NCBI GenBank assembly: GCA_004020545.1
Contig: SAQE01000037.1
Span: forward strand, 1 to 60,145
DNA: 60,145 nucleotides
Reading direction: 5' to 3'
Origin: Mesorhizobium sp.
GTDB lineage: Bacteria; Pseudomonadota; Alphaproteobacteria; Rhizobiales; Rhizobiaceae
Within the stretch, counting starts at the first letter, position 1, and the number at the start of each line of letters is the position of its first letter. Position numbers and translations under genes: made by a program. Under the pieces are notes generated by a model, which saw only the letters and a program-made list of their open reading frames with translations, was not told the origin of the DNA and made no database searches. Positions 7,650 to 15,963 of the stretch are shown piece after piece.

Positions 7650-8888
7650 CTACTCGACGATCTGCACGGTTTGGGCAGCCGGAATGTTCTTCATTCCAAG
7701 GCTGGTGCAGTCCTGCTTGATGGTCGTACTGCCGGACCACTGGATCTTGTCTGCGACGACCTGCGTGCACCCGCCGGTCCCCGAGAAATTGCCGAGATAG
7801 TTGACCTGCTGCCTGGGGAAATAGATCGCACCGGTCAAAAGCGAGTCAGCGGTGCCGTTGAAAGTGCTCGACGCGCTGGTGCCGGTCCTGTCGCCATAGA
7901 ACAGCATGCCGGAATAGGTGCCTGAGGTCGGCGCGCTCAGCATCACTGTGGCGTTGCCGTTCATGCTGACGGTGTTGCTGCCGGTCATATAGATGGTCAC
8001 GCCGTCGCCCTGGATGACGGCGCCCGCGTTGATCTTCAAATTGCCCTCGACGACATAGACGCCGGGAGAAAGCGTGACATTGCCGTTGAGGTTCATGCCA
8101 TTGCAGTAGGTTCCGGGCTGGATTGTTTGGGTCGACTTGCCGCCGTTGACATTCTGGCAGGAGCCGCTGGTCGTCGGCGCCGGCAGGCTGGAGAAGGGAT
8201 CGGAGACCGGAAGGGCCCCAGTGATCGGGGCCTTGCAGACCATCGTGGGTGAGTTGCTGAGCGAAACGCCGCCAACCGCAATCAGGCAGTCGGTCTGAAG
8301 AGTCGCCGAGCCCTGCACCTTGATGGCATCGGCGGCGATGGAATTCGCATTGATGACGCAGCCGATCTGCTTGAGGCTGGTGTTGCCGGAAATGCTCACC
8401 GCCTGCGAGGCCGACGGATTGAGCGCCGTGTTGCAGGCATAGGCGCCATCGGTGATGAGCGCCACCGCCCTCGCCTGCTCCGGCACCTTGGTCTGCGTGA
8501 AGATGGCGGTGAACATCCGGTCGAGGTTCTGCTTGACGATCACCTCGACCGCCTTCTTGGCCGTATTCGGCCCCGAGGTGGGCGGCGTGTTGACGGTGAT
8601 GGTGCCCGCGCCGAGCCCGTTGTCAGTGGCCGACTGCGTGGCGGCCGTCGTGATGGCCGCCGTATCGGATCCCTGGATCTTTTCCAGCGCACCGGCATAG
8701 GCTGCGGCGTCGGCCGTCGCCTGCAGCTTCAGGCTCGAATAGTACCAATAGGACGTCTCGACGCCGAGCCCCGCCCCGCCGACCACCACCGGCAGGGTGA
8801 GCGCGAAGACAATGGCGACGTTGCCGCCCTCACCCCTTCGCAGGCGACGGGAGACGAAATCTCTGAAAATTCGACTGAACGAGGCCAT
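7650..8888 (-). CDS. TadG-like protein (pilus-assembly TadE/G family), copy 1
   Basis: The N-terminus has a basic leader and the helix GNVAIVFALTLPVVVGGAGL (about 22-45), typical of TadG-type PF13400 proteins, followed by the AAAYAGA helix region. The usual vWA domain of TadG is not visible. Instead residues about 150-400 are rich in Asn, Gly, Ser and Thr with repeating strand-turn motifs such as IQPGTYCNGMNLNGN and LSPGVYVVEGNL, plus several cysteines, which look like a beta-helix or beta-solenoid. The start MASFSRIF at 8888 is preferred to a GTG at 8930. It heads an operon with two TadE genes and is divergent from a paralogue at 9169. Confidence 0.8.
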   Translation of the reverse strand: MASFSRIFRDFVSRRLRRGEGGNVAIVFALTLPVVVGGAGLGVETSYWYYSSLKLQATADAAAYAGALEKIQGSDTAAITTAATQSATDNGLGAGTITVNTPPTSGPNTAKKAVEVIVKQNLDRMFTAIFTQTKVPEQARAVALITDGAYACNTALNPSASQAVSISGNTSLKQIGCVINANSIAADAIKVQGSATLQTDCLIAVGGVSLSNSPTMVCKAPITGALPVSDPFSSLPAPTTSGSCQNVNGGKSTQTIQPGTYCNGMNLNGNVTLSPGVYVVEGNLKINAGAVIQGDGVTIYMTGSNTVSMNGNATVMLSAPTSGTYSGMLFYGDRTGTSASSTFNGTADSLLTGAIYFPRQQVNYLGNFSGTGGCTQVVADKIQWSGSTTIKQDCTSLGMKNIPAAQTVQIVE

Positions 8889-9168
8889 GGCCAATCGCGC
8901 CCAAGCTATCCCGGCTATCACGTTCAACACCTGTCGATAAACGATTGGCTAATTTTTTTGCTCGACTTGCGCCGGTCAGACCGCAGAGGGCGCACTTACG
9001 ACTGAGTGGCACAAGCATTCAGACTTAGGTCCCACTCATTGTCAGACTTAAGGAGTAACATACGGATAAACCTGTTATTTTAGCATTTTCTGCATTTTAT
9101 CTTTTTCGGAAATCGCTCGTAGAGACGGCTGGCTTATCACTCTGCTGTATACGGCGAGGGATGCTTCC

Positions 9169-10386
9169 ATGATCCGACAGTTCTGGGCTTCGACACGCGG
9201 CAATTTCGCGCTGGCGACCGCGATCGCCATGGTGCCGCTGATGCTTGCCGTGGCCGGGGCGGTCGATCTCGTGGGCACCAGCGACGACGCTGCGCAACTG
9301 CAGAACTCGCTGGACGCCGCCGGACTTGCCGTGGGCACGAAATACCAGCCGGAGATGTCGGCCGGCGACATGCGGCAGTTCGGCCAGATGTTCTTCGCGG
9401 CCAACATGAGCGCCGCCGACGCGCAGGAATATTCGGGCAGCGTCGACGCCTTCCAGGTCACTGCCAGCGGCGATCCGAGCGCCTATACCATTTCACTGTC
9501 GTCCAGCATCAGCCGCCCGGCTTTCATCAGCGGCGCGCCTGCCTGGCAGGCGATCCGCTCCGCCTCCGTCGAGATCAAGCCCGGGGCGCAAGCGTGCGTG
9601 CTTGCGCTCGATCCGCACGCCGACAACGCCGTCGACCTGCAGGGCTCGACCAACGTCGCGATGGACGGCTGCGTGATCGCTGCCAATTCGGACGCGGCCG
9701 ACGCCGTCAACCGGGGCGGCTCTGCCATAGTCAGCGCCGGATGCGTCTCGACGGTCGGCGCCACAGCGGGGCTTACGCCGCCCAATGCCACCCTTTCCTG
9801 CGGCGCGCCGCAGGAAAACCAGTATGCATCCTTCGATCCGCTGGCCAACGTCACCCCGCCCGCCTACGGGTTCTGCCAGACGATGCCCAATGGCAAGACG
9901 GTCACGCTCTCGCCCGGCACCTATTGCGACAAGACCTGGTCGGGAAAGATCACACTCGATCCGGGCGTCTACATCCTGCGCGGCGTCACCATAAAGCCCG
10001 GCGGCAACGGCAGCCTCATCGGCCAGGGCGTGACGATCTTCCTGATGGAAGGCTCGCAGCTCTACATCAACGCCAACGAGCAGGTGAACCTCTCGCCTCC
10101 GACCAGCGGTCCCTATGCCGGCATCACCATCTTCCAGGACCACGGCAACACCTCGGCGCTGACGCTGAACGGCGGAGCGGGCTCCGTGGTGAGCGGCTTC
10201 ATCTATGCACCCGACGCGACGATCACCTATACCGGCAATTCGGACATGAATGCGCAAGGCAGTTGCCTGCGGGTGGTCGGCAATATCGTGCAGATGACGG
10301 GAACCTCAGCCGTGAAGGCGGACTGCGCGGCCGAACTTGGCAACCGCGAGATGTACGCCGGCAGGGTGATCAAGCTGGTGAAGTGA
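9169..10386 (+). CDS. TadG-like protein, copy 2
   Basis: A 405-residue paralogue of the divergent gene at 7650-8888. It has the same plan: basic leader, TadE/G helix (residues 12-36, ALATAIAMVPLMLAVAGAVD), a helical region, then a Gly/Asn-rich strand-repeat half with LSPGTYCDKTWSGK and LDPGVYILRGVTI, matching the other protein motif for motif. No vWA domain is seen. It is probably anchored in the inner membrane with the solenoid in the periplasm or outside. About 280 bases of AT-richer DNA separate the two divergent starts and must hold both promoters. Confidence 0.8.
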   Translation: MIRQFWASTRGNFALATAIAMVPLMLAVAGAVDLVGTSDDAAQLQNSLDAAGLAVGTKYQPEMSAGDMRQFGQMFFAANMSAADAQEYSGSVDAFQVTASGDPSAYTISLSSSISRPAFISGAPAWQAIRSASVEIKPGAQACVLALDPHADNAVDLQGSTNVAMDGCVIAANSDAADAVNRGGSAIVSAGCVSTVGATAGLTPPNATLSCGAPQENQYASFDPLANVTPPAYGFCQTMPNGKTVTLSPGTYCDKTWSGKITLDPGVYILRGVTIKPGGNGSLIGQGVTIFLMEGSQLYINANEQVNLSPPTSGPYAGITIFQDHGNTSALTLNGGAGSVVSGFIYAPDATITYTGNSDMNAQGSCLRVVGNIVQMTGTSAVKADCAAELGNREMYAGRVIKLVK

Positions 10387-10409
10387 GCACCATTCTCCCC
10401 CGAGGGAGA

Positions 10410-10967
10410 TCACAGTTCGCCCACGATATCGGCGCCCGGCTGTTCGTCGAAGAGCACCGCGCAACCGCGCTGCAGCGCCACCTGGCTCAAGGCGTTCGCA
10501 GCCGCCTCGTCCGACGAGACGAAGTCGCCGGTCAGGACGCGCAGTTCCTCGACGGCTTTCGACATTGAGATGAGGCGCCCGGCCGAGCGATCGCTCGCGC
10601 AGGCGTCGACGACGCAAAGAAGATCGATGAGTTCGAAACTGTCCATGGCGGCCTCTGCCAGCGCCATCCCTTCACGAGAGTCAACGGCGGGATGCGCGAT
10701 CGGGTTCCAGCTCACGAACTGGACGGCGGTCTCCGCAGCGCGCGCTTGAGATCGAAGCGGGGCGGCAGGCAAGGCTCGAAGCAGGCGCCGCGCACGGATC
10801 CGGTCGTGGTCGGATCGACCGGAAGCAGGATGACCCATCTGCGCCCGGCGTTCCGGCCAGAGCAGCCTGCCGAAGACAAGGAAGATGCCGGCGATCACTG
10901 CTGCCAGCAAGGCCGGCGAATAGGTTCGCGATAAACTCGCCGGGCTGCACGGATATCTCCTAACCAT
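10410..10967 (-). CDS. Hypothetical single-pass membrane protein
   Basis: A 185-residue frame whose codons keep a high GC third position. Residues 18-37 are a membrane helix (SPALLAAVIAGIFLVFGRLLW). The C-terminal 85 residues (MALAEAAMDSFELIDLLCVV onward) look like a small soluble domain. A GTG in another frame at about 10950 has a better ribosome-binding site but yields a protein with no coding character. The true start could be at 10967 or, if the front part is not translated, near 10670. No family is recognised. Confidence 0.5.
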   Translation of the reverse strand: MVRRYPCSPASLSRTYSPALLAAVIAGIFLVFGRLLWPERRAQMGHPASGRSDHDRIRARRLLRALPAAPLRSQARAAETAVQFVSWNPIAHPAVDSREGMALAEAAMDSFELIDLLCVVDACASDRSAGRLISMSKAVEELRVLTGDFVSSDEAAANALSQVALQRGCAVLFDEQPGADIVGEL

Positions 10968-11472
10968 TTGCTGTACTCAATTCCGGACGGAAAACCGCTG
11001 CGCACTTTTCCTGGAATTGTTGTGGAGCTGCCCGCCACATCGCAGGAAATGGCGAGCGCTCCGTCAGCCGTCGATGAAGGGACTTTTTTCGACGACCTCC
11101 GAGCCAATGAACTCCCGCCGCACTTGTTTCCAAAAAATCCGCCATTCGGGCTTCTGCGTTGCAAGGCGGGACTTCAGTCCCGCCGGCGCCAGGGACCGCA
11201 GCCCCTGTGCCACGCCATTCGCCTCCCGGTCATGGCCTGGCCGCGCGGGCGGGCGCAACCAGTTGGCCGGGAAACGCGTTGATTGAAAGGCTACTCCAGC
11301 TTCGGCCCGCGCGCTTCCTCGGAAGACGCGGGCCTTTTTTCACGGGCCACGAACAGCTTGTCTCCGCGTTTATATTAGCAATTCCTGATTGAAAGGCGTA
11401 TGAATCGGGCAGCGGTCGCCGACGATCGCGACGTCAGGTTCCGCTTGGACTCATGGAATATGGGAGAATGCC
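10968..11472. other. Intergenic region with orphan terminator
   Basis: About 500 bases without a convincing gene. The one clear signal is a strong rightward terminator at 11304-11340 with no protein gene upstream of it on that strand, so a small RNA is possible. The last 110 bases hold the promoter side of the cupin gene. Confidence 0.5.
11304..11340 (+). terminator. Strong rho-independent terminator without an upstream gene
   Basis: The outer stem GGCCCGCG pairs with CGCGGGCC, an inner stem CTTCC pairs with GGAAG, and six T follow. The nearest rightward protein gene upstream ends about 900 bases away, with a leftward gene between. Confidence 0.75.
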
Positions 11473-11853
11473 ATGGCCGAAGCTCCAATGAACGTCACCA
11501 AACTCGAATCCAAGTCGCACAACAATCCCGACGAGGTTCGATCGCCCGCCAAGACACGTGTCGAAATCGTGCGGCTGCCGGGCTTCACGCTCGGGCGGCT
11601 GAACATGCAGCCGGGCTGGAAGTGGTCGGAATGCGTGAAACCGGTGGTCAAGACCGATAGCTGCCAGGTTTCGCATGTCGGCTATGTGGTGTCCGGAACG
11701 ATCACCGTGCGCATGAACGACGGGACTCAGAAGACCTTCGAGGCCGGTACGTCCTACACCATTCCGCCCGGCCACGACGCCTGGGTGGAAGGCAATCAGC
11801 CGTTCCAGTGCATAGAGGTGCTCAGCGCCGAGCAATACGCCAAGCCGGCATAG
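11473..11853 (+). CDS. Cupin-domain protein
   Basis: A 126-residue single-domain cupin. GGGAG precedes the ATG. The fold is suggested by the strand pattern VGYVVSGTITVRMNDG (motif 1 region, lacking the classical HxH pair), then YTIPPGHDAWVEGN (motif 2, with His). Such proteins bind a metal or a small ligand, often as isomerases, dioxygenases or sensors, and cannot be assigned more closely. No signal peptide. A repeat-rich intergenic region and dinB follow. Confidence 0.8.
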   Translation: MAEAPMNVTKLESKSHNNPDEVRSPAKTRVEIVRLPGFTLGRLNMQPGWKWSECVKPVVKTDSCQVSHVGYVVSGTITVRMNDGTQKTFEAGTSYTIPPGHDAWVEGNQPFQCIEVLSAEQYAKPA

Positions 11854-12080
11854 AATGGCGCTGCCTATCTCCCTCCTTGAGGTGTCGCCGTAGAACAGAG
11901 GGGGTCGTCGCAACAGGCGAGACGCCATTTGGCGCGACAGACAAAGTTGGCGCTCCAACGCGAGACGGTCCCCTCTGGCCGCTTCGCGGCCGTCGCCCCC
12001 AAGGGGAGACTACCATTGCAACCGCACAAACCTTCCGGTTGCGCCGAATTGTGGAGGTTTGCACGGTTTGGCGTGGCGGC
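11854..12080. repeat. Rhizobial intergenic repeat with CTCCC palindromes
   Basis: Between the cupin gene and dinB lie arms of the type ATCTCCCTCCTTGAGG, CAGAGGGGGTCG, GGTCCCCTCTGGCCGC and CCCCCAAGGGGAGA. They can fold on one another. Similar but shorter palindromes are at 10396-10411 and 21220-21250. No coding frame is supported here. Confidence 0.55.
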
Positions 12081-12114
12081 TTGACAGCAGACCGCTTTTG
12101 TTCTCTTTTTGTTC
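12081..12114 (+). promoter_or_regulatory. Promoter with LexA (SOS) box upstream of dinB
   Basis: TTGACA at 12081-12086 is a good -35 hexamer. GTTC at 12100-12103 and GTTC at 12111-12114, seven bases apart, form the alphaproteobacterial LexA site GTTC-N7-GTTC, overlapping the expected -10 region. It lies 68 bases before the dinB start. Confidence 0.8.
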
Positions 12115-12181
12115 GTCAAATATCCCTTACAAAAGATGCAGCTAATGCTGCAACGCCGCACGATGGGAACGGAAGCGCGCG

Positions 12182-13435
12182 ATGCTCGCCATGGACGCCG
12201 CCACCATCCTGCATGCCGATCTCGACGCCTTCTACGCATCGGTCGAGCAGTTGCTCGACCCGTCGCTGCGCGGCAAACCGATCGCGGTTGGCGGCGGCGT
12301 GGTGCTTGCGGCCTCCTATGAGGCCAAGATCTTCGGCGTGCGCGGCGGCATGCCCGGCCGCAAGGCGCGCGAGCTCTGCCCGCAGCTCATCTTCGTCGGC
12401 GGCCGGTTCAGCGAATACCAGCGCCTCGGCGATGCCGCGATCAAGGTGCTCGACGATTTCACGCCGCTGGTCGAGCGCATCTCGATCGACGAGGCGTTTG
12501 CCGACGTCGCCGGCTGCACGCATCTGTTCGGGCCGCCGGAAGAGATCGCCAAAACCATCCGCCGCCGCGTGAAGAGCGAGCTCGGCCTGCCGATCTCGAT
12601 CGGCGTGGCGCGGACCAAGCATCTCGCCAAGATTGCCTCGCAGGTGGCGAAGCCCGACGGGCTGGTGGTGGTCGAGCCTGGCACCGAGCTTCAATTCCTG
12701 CATGACTTGCCGGTGTCGCTGATGTGGGGCGTCGGCCCGGTGACGAAAGCGCGGCTGGCCGAGATCGGTGTCGAGACCATCGGGCAATTGGCGCGCACCC
12801 ACAGCGGCGCGCTGGAGCGGCTGATCGGCCACGCCGCCGGCCAGAAGCTTGCCGCCCTTGCCTGGAACCGCGATCCGCGCCGGCTGGAGACGCATAGGCG
12901 GGCGCATTCCGCCGGCGCGCAGTCGGCGCTCGGCCGCAAGCCCGCCCTGCCACACGTGTTCGTGCCGACGCTCCTGCATCTGGCCGACCGTGTCGCCAGC
13001 CGCCTGCGCGCCAAGGACCGGCCAGGCCGCACGGTGACGGTGCGCGTGCGTTTCGCCGACATGCGCGCCGTCACTCGCTCGGTGACGCTGGAGCAGCCCA
13101 TACAGGCGACGACGATGCTGGCCGAGATTGCCGAGGAGCTGGTGCGCGGCGTGCTCGCCGCCCATCCGGGCGAGCGGGAAATCTCGCTGCTCGCCATCTC
13201 CGTCTCGCATCTGGAGGAAAGCGCCGAACTGCAGCTCGAACTGCCGCTTGGACTTGCCGACGAGCGGCTCAAGCCCGGCAGCCGCCGCGGGCTCGCCCGC
13301 TTCGGCGCCGACCGCGCCGTCGACAAGATCCGCAAGCGCTTTGGCAAGGAGGCCGTCGGCTACGGCACGGCGGCGCTGGAAGCCGCGCGCTCGGTGCCGG
13401 ATGAATTCAGGGAACTGGCGGAGAAGGAGCTGTGA
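12182..13435 (+). CDS. dinB: DNA polymerase IV
   Basis: A 417-residue Y-family polymerase that copies past damaged bases. The palm carries the catalytic acids: HADLDAFYAS (Asp13) and SIDEAF (Asp103-Glu104). A helix-hairpin-helix region (about 165-215) and a little-finger domain (about 240-350) follow. A C-terminal extension of about 60 residues is usual in the rhizobial proteins. GGAAG precedes the ATG; a second ATG three codons on is possible. A LexA box upstream predicts SOS induction. It is a single gene; the neighbouring mutarotase operon ends towards it. Confidence 0.92.
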   Translation: MLAMDAATILHADLDAFYASVEQLLDPSLRGKPIAVGGGVVLAASYEAKIFGVRGGMPGRKARELCPQLIFVGGRFSEYQRLGDAAIKVLDDFTPLVERISIDEAFADVAGCTHLFGPPEEIAKTIRRRVKSELGLPISIGVARTKHLAKIASQVAKPDGLVVVEPGTELQFLHDLPVSLMWGVGPVTKARLAEIGVETIGQLARTHSGALERLIGHAAGQKLAALAWNRDPRRLETHRRAHSAGAQSALGRKPALPHVFVPTLLHLADRVASRLRAKDRPGRTVTVRVRFADMRAVTRSVTLEQPIQATTMLAEIAEELVRGVLAAHPGEREISLLAISVSHLEESAELQLELPLGLADERLKPGSRRGLARFGADRAVDKIRKRFGKEAVGYGTAALEAARSVPDEFRELAEKEL

Positions 13436-13588
13436 TTGGCCACTTGGCCGCCGAACGTCTGCTCTTGCGAGGTTGGAGATTGGCGAAAGCCGAGGCGACG
13501 TCCAATCTCCAGCGCTTCAAGAGTGGCGCGCCTTCGCCGAAGGCGCCCATCCCCTCGCCGGGGGGATTTCGCTCCGCTGGCGCGCCCT

Positions 13589-14460
13589 TCAATCGGTTTC
13601 CGCAATTTCCCACTCCAGCCGCATGGCTGCGCTCAGCGTTTCCCCATGTTCGAGCACCGTCAGCCCTTCGCCGTGATGCGCATCGACCGGGTGCGAGACG
13701 GGCTCGAAGCAGAAGAAGCCGGCATCGGGTGACGGCGAATAGAGGATGTAGACATCGAGCGCCGGCGAGGCGGCAAGCGTCACCGCGATCCCCTGCTCCG
13801 GCTGCGCGATCGAGGCGCGGCCGTCCCAGCCGTCGAAGCCGTTGTTCACCCAATCCGCCGGCAGCCGCGAGGCTCGAGCGAAATCCCAGGCCGGGCGCTC
13901 GCTCACCGGCACGACGCCGACAGGCAGATGGCGCTCGTCCTCCAGCCAGACGCGCTTCGCCTTCGCCTTCAGCAGGGTTGTCTCGCCGCGCGGAAACCAG
14001 GGATGGAAGCCGAGGCCGTAAGGCAAGCGCATGCCGGCGTGGTTCTCCACCGTCAGCCGCGCCTGCAGCGCGCCGTCGTGCAGCGCATAGCTGACCGATG
14101 CGGCATAACGATAAGGCCCAATCGCGCCGTCTTCGAGCACCAGTTCCGCCTCGGTGTCGGTGCGGCTGGCAAGCCGCCACGGTTTCTGGAAACCGTCGCC
14201 ATGGATCGGAAAGGCTTCGCCCGGAACGTTCGGCTCGACGGCATGAAAGCGGCCCTCGAAGGTGAAACCGCCACCGGAAATGCGGTTCGACCACGGCACC
14301 AGGAGCTGGCAGCCGGACATGCCGGTGCCGTCCCCGTCTTCAGCAGCGGAACCGATGCGCTGCCGAAGACCAGCACGTCATATCGGGCGATCGCCGCGCC
14401 GTTCTGCGGCGCCAAGACCAGCCTCGCCAGCCCGTCGTTCAGCTCGACCGCGCCGGCCAT
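13589..14460 (-). pseudogene. Frameshifted aldose 1-epimerase (mutarotase)
   Basis: From ATG 14460 the frame reads MAGAVELNDGLARLVLAPQN to VPLLKTGT and then runs into nonsense. The frame one base over takes up the family with TGMSGCQLLVPWSNRISGGG and continues for 240 residues (GLGFHPWFPR, GFDGWDGRA) to the stop at 13589. Restoring one G in the run at 14332-14335 (minus strand ACGGGGACGG) gives a full 290-residue galactose mutarotase-like protein. The start lies just after the SDR stop, so it is the last gene of the sugar operon. The C-terminal 243 residues could be made alone from the internal ATG at 14320, but the first sugar-binding strands would be lost. Pseudogene or sequence error. Confidence 0.8.
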
Positions 14461-14462
14461 GC

Positions 14463-15218
14463 TCACCAGCCACCGTCGATGGCGATGTTCTGGCCGCTGA
14501 TCATATCGGAAGCGGGCGAGACGAGGAACAGCACGAGCTCGGCGACGTTGTCCGGCTCGATGCGCTTCTTGAGGCATTGGTTCTCGAGGATCCAGTCATT
14601 GTACTCTTTCAGCCGGTCGCCGAAGACGCGCTCCTCGGCTTCAGAGACCACCGCGCCCGGCGACACGGCGTTGACCCGGATGCCATGCGGCCCGAGCTCG
14701 CGTGCCAGCGATTTGGTGAGGCCGAGCATCGCGCCCTTCGACGCGACATAGGGCACGTAGCCGTCCCAGCGGCCGTTGAGCGTGATCGAGCAGAAGTTGA
14801 CGATCTTGCCGTAGCCTTTCGCCTTCATGCCCGGCGCGCAGGCCCGAGCCAGCGCAAACGCTGCCGAGGAGTTGACGCGGATCTGGTCCTCATATTCGGC
14901 CAGCGAGAATTCCTCGAAAGGCCGGTTGATGATGAGCGCAGCGTTGTTGATCAGGATGTCGATGCCGCCTTCCTCCGCCGCCAGCGCGGCAACTGCGGCC
15001 TCGGCCTCGGCCAGCCGGTTGAGATCGCAGCCGACGAAGGCGACATCGCCGCCAGCCTCGCCGGCCAGCCCGGCGACGAGGTCCGCTGCGTTCTCGGCCT
15101 CGGGCCGGTCGAGCACCAGGACACGGGCGCCGGCCCGCGCCAGCGTCACCGCCTGGGCCCGGCCGAGCGAGCCGAGGCCACCCGTCAGCAGCACCTTACG
15201 ACCAGCAAGCACCTTCAT
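14463..15218 (-). CDS. SDR-family sugar dehydrogenase (classical)
   Basis: A 251-residue short-chain dehydrogenase. The nucleotide-binding motif TGGLGSLGRAQA is at about residues 12-23, with NNAA at about 95. The catalytic Ser (CSIT) and YVASK are intact, and the C-terminus ends SGQNIAIDGGW. In this context, downstream of a sugar ABC transporter and with a mutarotase and lactonase, the likely job is NAD(P)-dependent oxidation of an aldose to its lactone. It starts nine bases after the ATPase gene. The substrate is unknown. Confidence 0.85.
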   Translation of the reverse strand: MKVLAGRKVLLTGGLGSLGRAQAVTLARAGARVLVLDRPEAENAADLVAGLAGEAGGDVAFVGCDLNRLAEAEAAVAALAAEEGGIDILINNAALIINRPFEEFSLAEYEDQIRVNSSAAFALARACAPGMKAKGYGKIVNFCSITLNGRWDGYVPYVASKGAMLGLTKSLARELGPHGIRVNAVSPGAVVSEAEERVFGDRLKEYNDWILENQCLKKRIEPDNVAELVLFLVSPASDMISGQNIAIDGGW

Positions 15219-15227
15219 CGCCTAACC

Positions 15228-15959
15228 TCACAGGACAGAATGGACCTCGTCGATCGAGGTGTCGCCGATGCGCTTGTCCAGCACCACCTCGCCGCGCGCC
15301 ATCGCCACGACGCGATCGCAGCAGTCGAATACGTGGTGCATGTTGTGGCTGATGAAGACGCCTGTCACCCCTTGCTCCTTCAGGCCGCGCACGAAGCCGA
15401 TCACCTTGTTGGTCTCCTTGACCGAGAGATGGTTGGTCGGCTCGTCAAGGATCATCACCTTCGACTTGAAATGCATGGCGCGCGCGATCGCGACACCCTG
15501 GCGCTGACCGCCGCTAAGCTCGCCGACGAGCGCGTCGGGAGAGCGCAGATGCAGGTCGACATTGGCGATCGCGCGGATGCTCTCCTCGGCCATCTTCTTC
15601 TGGTCGAGGATGCCGACGCCGAGGACCGAGAAGCGGGTCGGCTCGCGGCCGATGAACAGGTTCCTGGCGATCGACATGGTCGGGACCATGGAGTTGTACT
15701 GGTAGATGGTCTCGATGCCGAGATCCATCGCATCGCGCGGCGTGCCGATGCTGACTTCCCTGCCCTCGACCTTGATTTCGCCCCGGTCGGCGCGGTGGAC
15801 GCCGGACAGGATGTTGATCAAGGTCGACTTGCCGGCGCCGTTGTCACCGACCAGGCCGAGCGCCTCACCGCGCCGGAAATCAAGCGTGACCCCCTTCAGC
15901 GCATGCACGCCGGAATACCATTTGTGCAAGTTGCGCACCGAGATGATCGCGTCGCTCAC
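15228..15959 (-). CDS. Sugar ABC transporter ATP-binding protein (FrcA-like, single domain)
   Basis: A 243-residue ABC ATPase: Walker A GDNGAGKST, signature LSGGQRQGV, Walker B VMILDEPTNH, and H-loop FISHN. Most RbsA/XylG-type subunits have two ABC domains (about 500 residues). This one has a single domain, as in the FrcA fructose subunit of rhizobia, and shares its DEPTNHLSVKET motif. The start is a GTG four bases after the permease stop; the longer reading overlaps the permease. It energises uptake together with the two upstream genes. Confidence 0.88.
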   Translation of the reverse strand: MSDAIISVRNLHKWYSGVHALKGVTLDFRRGEALGLVGDNGAGKSTLINILSGVHRADRGEIKVEGREVSIGTPRDAMDLGIETIYQYNSMVPTMSIARNLFIGREPTRFSVLGVGILDQKKMAEESIRAIANVDLHLRSPDALVGELSGGQRQGVAIARAMHFKSKVMILDEPTNHLSVKETNKVIGFVRGLKEQGVTGVFISHNMHHVFDCCDRVVAMARGEVVLDKRIGDTSIDEVHSVL

Positions 15960-15963
15960 CGCT

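Noticed and set aside
10681-10950. A leftward GTG frame with a good AGGAG
   Set aside because: The product is Ser/Arg/Pro-rich mirror-type sequence; the neighbouring frame has a membrane helix and better codon use.
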